A DNA stretch of 64,000 nt from Methanocaldococcus sp. FS406-22. GTDB taxonomy: Archaea > AGJL01 > Methanococci > Methanococcales > Methanocaldococcaceae. The notes below the pieces were generated by a model that was not told the DNA's origin, made no database searches, and saw only the letters and a program-made list of their open reading frames with translations. A program made the translations under genes and the position numbers. The stretch lies in contig NC_013887.1 of NCBI RefSeq assembly GCF_000025525.1, forward strand, positions 1,374,729 to 1,438,728, written 5' to 3'. Below are positions 8,399 through 15,491 of this stretch, one piece after another (the stretch's first letter is position 1; the number at the start of each line of letters is the position of its first letter).

Positions 8399-10009
8399 TT
8401 ACCTTTTCTGTAGTTCTTCAACCTCTTCATAAGCTTCATCCATAATTTTCTCCACTTCTTCATCTGGAATATTAAACTCTTTTTGAATGTATTTTACTCT
8501 ATCTTTTAAAGAGGGATGAGTCATAAGAATGTTTAAAACTCCTTCTTTTGGCATGTATGAAGCAAAGTGTATTTTGGATAATGCCTTAATATATGTTTTT
8601 GGTTCAACTACCTTTGTAGCCAATAAATCAGCATCTTTTTCGATTTTTCGAGAGATGTATCTGCAGATAAGATAATCTAAAGTATATGCAAACAAAAATA
8701 TTCCCATAAATATTGTTAAGCCTTCAAAGTTAATACTGTTCAATAGATAGATTGCTATTGAGTAGATAACTGCTCCAATGATTATGAATCCAACAAATCC
8801 AATTTTTATATGAGTTCTTTTTTTATGTGCTAATTCGTGGGCAATAACTGCTTTCAACTCCTCCTCTGACAATATCTTTAATAATTTTGAGGTTAAAACT
8901 AACTTCTCCCTAAATAATCCCTCAACTAATGCATTTGCTACATCACTATTGAAGATTTCTATCTTTTTGAATGGTTTGACTTTCAATTTTTTAGATATTT
9001 CATCAACAATCTCTTTAACTTTATTTAATTCTTCTTCATCTCTTATAGGCTTTGAGATTTTTAATATTTTTAATATTGGCTTTGTTATCTTAGAAAATGC
9101 TATTCCAATAAAGTAATAGAATGTTATCCAAAATGCAACTCTTAGGGGCGTTGGAAGTTTATAAAATTCATTTTTAAATGGGCTTATTATTAACTCTGGA
9201 ATATCGGATATAATCATTAGGAATATTATAATCACTGGAGCAAACATTAATATAAAGAGAATGCTCATTGTTAGTGGAGATTTTTTCAATTCTTTTTCTA
9301 ATTCATCTTTATTTTTTGTAGAGAAACATTTAACCATGTTTTTTGCCGATAATATTGGTGGCAAAAATACTGCAACAAACATGGGGATTATATAGATTAT
9401 TAGGGACATTTCTATGTCAATGTTTAGGATGTAGGAGATGAATGAAGGGCTATCACATAATATCATTAGAGATATAAAGATTCCAACGATATACAATGAA
9501 TATAACGTCATTGAGATGATGTATTTTTTCATAATCTTTGATTTTTCATATATTGAGGTAGCATTATTTTTAAACAATTTATTTAAATATTTGGTATAAT
9601 AGGCAATTCCTCCTATTATTGCTAAGAGTCCAAATATCATAAGGGCTATTGAAAAGTAATTGTAGGAATATTTAACCTTAATAACTCCATTTTTTACATT
9701 ATAACTATCTATTTTTAAAAAACCAGACGATTCAACTTTATTTAGTTTAAAATTTCCAATTGGTGATAGGTTGTAAGTTAGTTGATTGTGCTCTTTGTCT
9801 AATGGCACTTTTAGGTTGAATTTGTAGATATTATCTTTTTTAAACTTATAAATATCTAAGTAACTTAAGTTCTTTATATCTTCAGAAATATTCTTCTCAC
9901 AACTGATTTTTATCCATCCGTAATTATCAATATCTACACTAACATTAATCCCAAAATTATAACTAATCACAAACAATATAGCTAATAAAAAGTATAGAAC
10001 TTTCTTCAT
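8399..10009 (-). CDS. M48-family membrane metallopeptidase, paralog 2 with exported N-terminal domain
   Basis: This 536-residue peptidase shares the C-terminal catalytic half with its neighbour: HELAHKKRTH near residue 390 and KIEKDADLLATK near 453. It adds an N-terminal segment: a signal-like hydrophobic stretch (1-22), then about 90 residues rich in beta-type sequence that probably lie outside the membrane, then a transmembrane segment near 118-140. The extra domain may recognise substrate. The ATG at 10009 follows a GGTGGGAATATG-type site. Tandem duplication followed by fusion of an outer domain is an inference from the unequal lengths and shared tails. Confidence 0.83.
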   Translation of the reverse strand: MKKVLYFLLAILFVISYNFGINVSVDIDNYGWIKISCEKNISEDIKNLSYLDIYKFKKDNIYKFNLKVPLDKEHNQLTYNLSPIGNFKLNKVESSGFLKIDSYNVKNGVIKVKYSYNYFSIALMIFGLLAIIGGIAYYTKYLNKLFKNNATSIYEKSKIMKKYIISMTLYSLYIVGIFISLMILCDSPSFISYILNIDIEMSLIIYIIPMFVAVFLPPILSAKNMVKCFSTKNKDELEKELKKSPLTMSILFILMFAPVIIIFLMIISDIPELIISPFKNEFYKLPTPLRVAFWITFYYFIGIAFSKITKPILKILKISKPIRDEEELNKVKEIVDEISKKLKVKPFKKIEIFNSDVANALVEGLFREKLVLTSKLLKILSEEELKAVIAHELAHKKRTHIKIGFVGFIIIGAVIYSIAIYLLNSINFEGLTIFMGIFLFAYTLDYLICRYISRKIEKDADLLATKVVEPKTYIKALSKIHFASYMPKEGVLNILMTHPSLKDRVKYIQKEFNIPDEEVEKIMDEAYEEVEELQKR

Positions 10010-10140
10010 ATTCCCACCTAAATTTATTTAATATGGATATTAAAAAATCAAAAATGTATATAAAGTTTTAGCAATTATAAGAGCCATAAAAGATCTAAGA
10101 AAATAGCTGATTTTTAGATTATAACTAAATAACTAAAAAA

Positions 10141-10890
10141 TTACTGCCTAAATACATCTTCTTCCTTAGGTCTAATTAAATCCTTTCCTTTCCCATCACC
10201 AAAAGGCACATTAACCCCTCTAATTATCACAACTGGGATGCCCTCATTAGCTTCTCCCATAACAACATTTGCCATACTTGCCAACTCATCAGCAATAGCA
10301 ACTTCTGTTGTCTTTAGTTCTCTTCCAAATAAATCTTTCTCCCCCTTTCTATCCCATAAAGCTATAATTCCACTAACTCCAATTGCTATTCCAACAGCTC
10401 CTTTCCTAAAAGGCCTTCCAACGCTATCTGATATTATAACTCCCACTCTCTTTCCAGTTAGCTTTTCAATCTCTCTCCTTATTCTTTCAGCACTTTCATC
10501 TGGATTTTTTGGCAGAATTTTTATGCCCTTATATACGTTGCTTTCATCCACTCCACTGTTGGCACACACAAAACCATGTTTTGTTTCTGTTATAATGAAG
10601 TTTTTTCCAACTTTGACTATTTCTTTTGCCTCATCTAATATAACTTGCACAACCTTTGGGTCTTTTCCAGTTTTTTTGGCTAATTCAATTGCCTCCTTTG
10701 AGGGGATTATTTTATCTCTATCTATAACATTTCCCTCTAATTTTGATATTAGAGTTTCAGCTATCACAATAATATCTCCATCTTCAATTGGATATTGGGC
10801 TATTATTTCAGATAGGTTTATCTTTTCATTTCCTTTAAAAATTGGGAGTTCTAAGCCAATAACCTCTACTTTTCTTTTTTCTTTAATCAT
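10141..10890 (-). CDS. cofE: Coenzyme F420-0:L-glutamate ligase
   Basis: This 249-residue protein matches archaeal CofE, which adds one and then a second, gamma-linked glutamate to F420-0 using GTP. Visible features include the VIGLELPIFKGNEKI start (about 10-24), a GDIIVIAETLISKLEG segment (about 38-53), VGVIISDSVGRPFRKG near 150-165 and the VNVPFGDGKGKDLIRP C-terminus. Length is that of single-domain archaeal CofE, without the nitroreductase-like domain of bacterial FbiB. F420 is the electron carrier used by several enzymes encoded elsewhere in this window. It is followed by a gap holding a broken gene copy and a hairpin element. Confidence 0.93.
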   Translation of the reverse strand: MIKEKRKVEVIGLELPIFKGNEKINLSEIIAQYPIEDGDIIVIAETLISKLEGNVIDRDKIIPSKEAIELAKKTGKDPKVVQVILDEAKEIVKVGKNFIITETKHGFVCANSGVDESNVYKGIKILPKNPDESAERIRREIEKLTGKRVGVIISDSVGRPFRKGAVGIAIGVSGIIALWDRKGEKDLFGRELKTTEVAIADELASMANVVMGEANEGIPVVIIRGVNVPFGDGKGKDLIRPKEEDVFRQ

Positions 10891-10973
10891 CTTACCACAT
10901 CCTTTTATAGGTTATTTAGAATCTACAATAAAGGTTTTAAGTTAGTATAGAAATAGTTTTTTATTGTGATATC

Positions 10974-11010
10974 ATGGTTAATGTTGAAAGGATTAGTATA
11001 TCATTCCCTA
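10974..11010 (+). pseudogene. Broken 5' fragment of the NikR-like gene
   Basis: The ATG at 10974 and the next 11 codons encode the same 12 residues (MVNVERISISFP) as the start of the intact gene at 11147. The two stretches differ at six bases, each in a third codon position and each synonymous. Directly after codon 12 the sequence changes to the hairpin element at 11011, and the frame closes soon after at a TGA. The short upstream GTGATAT is also duplicated. The pattern shows that both copies were kept under protein-level selection before this one was broken, so this is not a fresh target-site duplication. Confidence 0.8.
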
Positions 11011-11146
11011 ACCATAGGGCTTCGCCCTATTGGTATACCCAAGGATGCATCACCTCGCTTCGCTCGATGATTAGATGAAATCCTTCGGATTTTATTGCTC
11101 ATCTCGCTTCGCTCGATGATACCTCTAAAGTCATAATAGTGATATT
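11011..11146 (+). mobile_element. GC-rich hairpin element (copy A) between broken and intact gene starts
   Basis: The element begins with a 30-base hairpin at 11011-11040 (arms ATAGGGC and GCCCTAT) ending in GGTATACCC. Further hairpin-forming units follow, including two copies of TCGCTTCGCTCGATGAT around 11054-11070 and 11104-11120. Its GC content is far above the surroundings. The same 30-base hairpin occurs in reverse orientation at 42399-42429, differing only in the loop, again beside a duplicated gene piece. There is no ORF, so it would be non-autonomous. The identification as a mobile element rests on the repeated hairpin and on the gene duplications at both sites. Confidence 0.6.
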
Positions 11147-11554
11147 ATGGTTAATGTTGAAAGAATCAGCATATCGTTTCCAAAATTTCTCTTAAAAGAG
11201 ATTGATGAAGTTGTTAAAAGAAAGGGATATTCAAGTAGGAGTGAGCTAATAAGGGATGCCGTGAGAAAGTATGTGTTGGAGAGTAATCCATTGGATAAAA
11301 ATGAAACTGTTAGTGGAATCATAATTGTTGTTTATAACCCAACAAAAGAATCATTAGAAAGGATGAGTAAGCTATATTTTGAATACAATAAAGTTATAAA
11401 ATCTTTGAATCAAGCTTATGTAACAACATCTTGCGGAAAGAATGCAAAAGTAGAGATTTTTGTTGTTGAGGGTAACTCTAAGGATGTATCAAAGTTCTAT
11501 GATGAAATTTCAAAGATTGATGGTAAGATTTACGATAAGGCCATTGTTTTCTAA
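11147..11554 (+). CDS. NikR-like ribbon-helix-helix regulator lacking histidines
   Basis: The 135-residue protein has the NikR layout: an N-terminal ribbon-helix-helix (ERISISFPKFLLKEIDEVVK, about 5-24, then GYSSRSELIRDAVRKYV) and a C-terminal ACT-like metal domain (about 55-135) with GIIIVVYN and KVEIFVVEG strands. NikR normally binds Ni(II) through three histidines and one cysteine. This protein contains no histidine at all and a single cysteine (SCGKN), so nickel sensing of the classical kind looks impossible. It may sense another ligand. It precedes the nitrate-type operon by about 390 bases and could regulate it, which is inference. Confidence 0.8.
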   Translation: MVNVERISISFPKFLLKEIDEVVKRKGYSSRSELIRDAVRKYVLESNPLDKNETVSGIIIVVYNPTKESLERMSKLYFEYNKVIKSLNQAYVTTSCGKNAKVEIFVVEGNSKDVSKFYDEISKIDGKIYDKAIVF

Positions 11555-11639
11555 ACTTTATATATTTTATATATTTTGATATTACTAATTTTACAATTCT
11601 TCATAATAATTATGGCTTAGTTTTAGTTATTTTGATGTG

Positions 11640-11943
11640 ATAATTATATCTCTTTTCTGATTAAATTTCGCAAAAAACTTTTTATATTATATTCTTGATT
11701 AACAACTAGTCGGAAGCCTTTTACCGATATATGGCTAAGAATACCAAATACATCGACATATATTCAACATATATTCAATGTATATTTTACGATTATCGTC
11801 TCTATATTATACGAACTTCGTCTAATATTTATCCCGTGGTAGTTAAAATTCATTTACTTTAGGTAGGAAATAGGCTTCCTATATCTTAGGATATAGGATT
11901 CCTAATATTAATAATTACCATATCATCCAAAGAGGTGAATATA
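11640..11943 (+). promoter_or_regulatory. Promoter and long leader of the nitrate-type operon
   Basis: A TATA-like stretch CTTTTTATATTAT lies at about 11679-11691. This would put transcription start near 11712 and leave a leader of about 230 bases before the ATG at 11944. Upstream of the TATA the sequence AATTATATCTCTTTT is shared with the promoter of the CGGC gene (about 17505-17545). The leader contains GTCGGAAG/CCGATAT, repeated ACATATATTCA units and a CTATATC-TTAG-GATATAG palindrome near 11890-11907. The length and the palindromes suggest post-transcriptional or operator control. No known riboswitch class is recognised. Confidence 0.45.
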
Positions 11944-13389
11944 ATGGCAGAGTTAAAACAAAAAAAGAAAGTTGGAATCATTGAAGCACTGAAAAGTGGA
12001 GACATAAAGACATTAATTGCCTCATTGTTATACTTTGACACTGGTTTCATGGTTTGGTTATTATTTGGTCCTGCTTTAGGGTTGTTTATAGCTCAAGAGC
12101 TTGGTTTATCACCAGCAGAGAAGGGATTCATGGTTGCAGTTCCTATATTAGCTGCTGCATTGTTTAGAATTCCATTTGGTTACATGTATCAGGCAATAAA
12201 TGGAAAATACGTTGCAATGATGGGAATTATATTATCTGCACTACCAATCTTGTTTGTAAATCTGTTTCCAATAAACTATACAACCCTTCTTATCCTTGGG
12301 GCATTTTTAGGTATTGGAGGGGCAAGCTTTGCTATTGCTCTACCAATGGCAGGGAGTAACTACCCAAAGAAATATCAAGGGCTTGTTTTGGGATTAGCAG
12401 CAGCAGGTAACTTAGGGGCAATGATGGATGGTTTAATCTTCCCACCAATTGCAGAGACCTATGGATGGAGAACTGCTGCTTTAGTAGCATTGGTATTCTT
12501 GGCAATTTCATTTGTGCTGTGTTGGGCATGGATTAAGGATAGCTCACCAAAGAGACCAGAGTTAAGAAATCATGCAATATTCAACTTTATTGTAACATTT
12601 GTCTCATTTATAGTTGTTACTTTGATGTTGTACAGTGGAATTCTTGGAATTAGTGGTAAATTTGGATTGTTGTTACTGCCAGTAATTGTTGGGGCAATAT
12701 CTATCATGCTATTATCAAAAGATTACAGAAATGCCCTCAAAAAGAGAGACCCTTGGGTGTTCATGCTATTCTATGCAATAACCTTTGGAGGATTCGTAGG
12801 AATGTCAGGTTCAGTTGCATTCATATTAAATGGGCAGTATGGCTTTGACCCAGTTACTTGTGGTATGTTGATGTCTCTCCTATCATTTAGCGGAGCAATT
12901 ATAAGACCTGTTGGTGGATGGATTGCAGATAAAATTGGAGGAGTTAAGGTTTTATTGGCAGTATTTGCGGCAATTGCAACATTTGATTACTTACTTGGAT
13001 TTACAATACCTCCCGCAATAATTGGAATTCCTTTACTTTGGGGATTGTTCTTATCATTTGGAATTGGTAATGGGGCTGTATTCCAGTTAGTTCCATTGAG
13101 ATGGCCAAGAGCTACAGGAATGGCTACTGGTTTAATTGGTGCAGCTGGAGGAGTTGGAGGATTTTACCTCTCTTCAACAATGGGATTGGCAAAAGAGTTT
13201 ACCGGTTCTTACGGTCCTGGATACTTAATATTTGGAACAATTGCATTAATTGCCTTAGGTGTCTTGTGGATGTTGAAACATGAATACATGCAATGGGGAT
13301 ATGTTGGGCATGAGGAGGATGATAGACCAATCTCACAGGTTGCAACAAGTGAAATTCCAGTTCTTCAGTTTAAAAAACAAAACCCTTAA
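11944..13389 (+). CDS. NNP-family nitrate/nitrite porter (MFS)
   Basis: This major-facilitator protein of about 481 residues has 12 hydrophobic segments and the two nitrate-signature regions of NarK/NasA-type porters. The first, about 122-155, contains GGASFAIALPMAGSNYPK and then QGLVLGLAAAGNLGA. The second, near 370, contains GNGAVFQLVPLRWP. Such porters import nitrate or exchange it for nitrite across the cell membrane. The ATG at 11944 is preferred over the upstream GTG because GAGGTG sits at ribosome-binding distance. It is the first gene of a three-gene, same-strand set with a molybdopterin reductase and a siroheme reductase. Substrate choice is inferred from the signatures and the context. 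Confidence 0.85.
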   Translation: MAELKQKKKVGIIEALKSGDIKTLIASLLYFDTGFMVWLLFGPALGLFIAQELGLSPAEKGFMVAVPILAAALFRIPFGYMYQAINGKYVAMMGIILSALPILFVNLFPINYTTLLILGAFLGIGGASFAIALPMAGSNYPKKYQGLVLGLAAAGNLGAMMDGLIFPPIAETYGWRTAALVALVFLAISFVLCWAWIKDSSPKRPELRNHAIFNFIVTFVSFIVVTLMLYSGILGISGKFGLLLLPVIVGAISIMLLSKDYRNALKKRDPWVFMLFYAITFGGFVGMSGSVAFILNGQYGFDPVTCGMLMSLLSFSGAIIRPVGGWIADKIGGVKVLLAVFAAIATFDYLLGFTIPPAIIGIPLLWGLFLSFGIGNGAVFQLVPLRWPRATGMATGLIGAAGGVGGFYLSSTMGLAKEFTGSYGPGYLIFGTIALIALGVLWMLKHEYMQWGYVGHEEDDRPISQVATSEIPVLQFKKQNP

Positions 13390-13453
13390 ATTTTAATTAT
13401 TTTTCTTCACAAAATCTCAATTTAAAATTTTATAAAATTTAAAGGTGCTGATT

Positions 13454-15490
13454 ATGAATAAAAAAATAATAAAAACACAGTGTCCATTTTGTGGGACTGG
13501 TTGCGGTTTAGAGGTTATTATAGATGAGAATGGCAACATAAAAGTGAGAGGAGATAAAGAGCATCCAGCAACAAAGGGAAGTGTTTGTATAAAGGCAGTT
13601 CATCTTCCAAAGGCCTTGGATGTTGGGAGAGTGGATAAAGTTCTTTACAGAGAGTCAAAGAAAGAAGATTTTAAAGAAATTGATTGGGATTTAGCCTATA
13701 AAATATTAAAAGAAAAGTTGGAAAGCTTATCTCCAGATGAAGTGTATTTCTACCTATCAGGACAGTTATTAACAGAGGATATCTATGTTATAAACAAATT
13801 TGCAAAGGGATTTATTGGAACAAACAACGTTGATTCAAATTCAAGATTATGTGTTGCTACTGCAGTTGCTGCCTACAAGCTTGCATTTGGTTCTGATGGA
13901 ATTCCGGGATGCTATGATGACATAGATGATGCTGATTGCTTTATATTCATAGGTTCAAATGTTGCATGGGCTCATCCTGGGTTATTTAGCAGAATTTTAA
14001 AGAGAAAAAAGGAAGATGATGTAACAATTGTAACCATAGACCCAAATTGCACAGAAACAGCTAAAAAAAGTGATAAATGGATTCCTATAAAGGCTGGGAC
14101 TGATGTGGTTTTCTTAAATAGTGTGTTGTATGTGCTTTATGAAAACAACTGGATAGATTGGGAGTTTATAAAAAACTACACTGAAGGGTTTGAAGAGGCC
14201 ATCGAGGAGGCAAAAAAATATCCACCAAAAGTAGCAGCAGAAATTTGTGAAGTAGATGAGAAAGATATCTATTATATTGCTGAACTCTTTGCTAAAAAGA
14301 AAAAACTCATTAGCTTTTGGACTATGGGGGTTAATCAATCAACAAATGGGACTATGAAGGCACTTGCAATAATAAACCTTCATCTTGCAACTGGGAGATT
14401 GAACGATAGAGGATGTCCATTCTCATTAACTGGGCAGTCAAATGCAATGGGTGGGAGAGAGGTTGGCTATCTATCAAATGGACTTCCTGGCTATAGAGAT
14501 GTTAGAAATAAAGAAGATAGGGAGTTTATTGAAGATTTCTGGGGGATTGAGAGGGGTAAAATAAAGGATAAACCAGGATGTAGTATAACAGAGGCAATAG
14601 ATAAGATATTAGAGGGAGAAATTAAATTCCTTTGGATTGTTTGCACAAATCCTGCAGTATCAATGCCAAATTTAAATAAATTCAAAAAGGCCTTGGAAAA
14701 AGATGATGTCTTTGTTGTAGTTCAAGATGCATATTACACAGACACCATGCAATTTGCAAACCTTATATTGCCAGCAACACACTGGGGAGAGGAAGAAGGA
14801 GTTATGACTGGTGGAGATAGGACAGTAACACTCTGCAGAAAGTTTAGAGAACCACCAAAAAATGCCAAATTTGAATGGCAGATATTTGTTGAGTTAGCTC
14901 AAAGAATGGGTGGAGAAAAGCTCTTTCCATACAAAAACTCAAGAGAAATATTTGATGAGTATAAGAAGGCCACTAAAGGGAGGTTGTGTGATATTTCTGA
15001 CTTTGAATATGAAGATTTACCAAAAAGATGGGGAGGGAAGCATTTATACAAGGACTTAAAATTCCCAACACCCTCTGGAAAGGCAATATTTAACCCTGCA
15101 AAATACAAAGAGCCAGAAGATGTTAAGAAAGAGGGGGATTTCATTCTGATAACTGGAAGGGTTAGAAAGCAGTGGCACACAATGACAAGAACCGGAAAGG
15201 TTAAAGAACTGCTAAAAGGGGAAGAAACTCCCTATGTCCTCATGAATCCTGAAGATGCCAAGGAATTAGGAATTAATGAGGGAGATATAGTAACAATAGA
15301 ATCTGAAAGGGGAAAAATTAGAAGAGTTGTGAAATTTGGAGAAATAAAAAGAAGACATCTATTTACACCATTTGGCTATGGTTTGGAGTTTTGTGATTCT
15401 CCAGCAAATCTTGTTACAACAGATGCCATAGATCCATTCTCAAAAGAGCCAGAACTTAAGTTTTCAAAGGTTAAAGTTGTGAAGGGGTGA
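13454..15490 (+). CDS. Assimilatory-type molybdopterin nitrate reductase (NarB/NasA-like)
   Basis: The protein of about 678 residues is a molybdopterin oxidoreductase. Cysteines 10, 13, 17 and 45 bind a [4Fe-4S] cluster (CPFCGTGC, then SVC), and Cys133 in NSRLC is the likely Mo/W ligand. Segments GFIGTNNVDSNSRLC, GCYDDIDDADCFIFIGSN and LTGQSNAMGGREVG resemble cyanobacterial NarB and bacterial NasA more than methanogen FdhA, in which the ligand motif is RLCH or has selenocysteine. The ATG at 13454 follows a GGTG site. Its stop (15490) is one base before the next ATG. It most likely reduces nitrate to nitrite. The electron donor is not visible, and generic pipelines may call it formate dehydrogenase. 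Confidence 0.8.
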   Translation: MNKKIIKTQCPFCGTGCGLEVIIDENGNIKVRGDKEHPATKGSVCIKAVHLPKALDVGRVDKVLYRESKKEDFKEIDWDLAYKILKEKLESLSPDEVYFYLSGQLLTEDIYVINKFAKGFIGTNNVDSNSRLCVATAVAAYKLAFGSDGIPGCYDDIDDADCFIFIGSNVAWAHPGLFSRILKRKKEDDVTIVTIDPNCTETAKKSDKWIPIKAGTDVVFLNSVLYVLYENNWIDWEFIKNYTEGFEEAIEEAKKYPPKVAAEICEVDEKDIYYIAELFAKKKKLISFWTMGVNQSTNGTMKALAIINLHLATGRLNDRGCPFSLTGQSNAMGGREVGYLSNGLPGYRDVRNKEDREFIEDFWGIERGKIKDKPGCSITEAIDKILEGEIKFLWIVCTNPAVSMPNLNKFKKALEKDDVFVVVQDAYYTDTMQFANLILPATHWGEEEGVMTGGDRTVTLCRKFREPPKNAKFEWQIFVELAQRMGGEKLFPYKNSREIFDEYKKATKGRLCDISDFEYEDLPKRWGGKHLYKDLKFPTPSGKAIFNPAKYKEPEDVKKEGDFILITGRVRKQWHTMTRTGKVKELLKGEETPYVLMNPEDAKELGINEGDIVTIESERGKIRRVVKFGEIKRRHLFTPFGYGLEFCDSPANLVTTDAIDPFSKEPELKFSKVKVVKG

Positions 15491-15491
15491 G

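Noticed and set aside
10238-10945. 235-residue plus-strand frame opposite cofE
   Set aside because: It is an antisense shadow with low-complexity Ser/Pro/Ile composition and no ribosome binding site.
11011-11146. Prophage or autonomous IS element
   Set aside because: No integrase or transposase frame exists in this 136-base stretch, so only a non-autonomous element can be claimed.
13454-15490. Formate dehydrogenase alpha subunit
   Set aside because: The Mo ligand context NSRLC without a following His, the nitrate-type segments and the nitrate porter next to it fit NarB/NasA better. There is no FdhB gene beside it.
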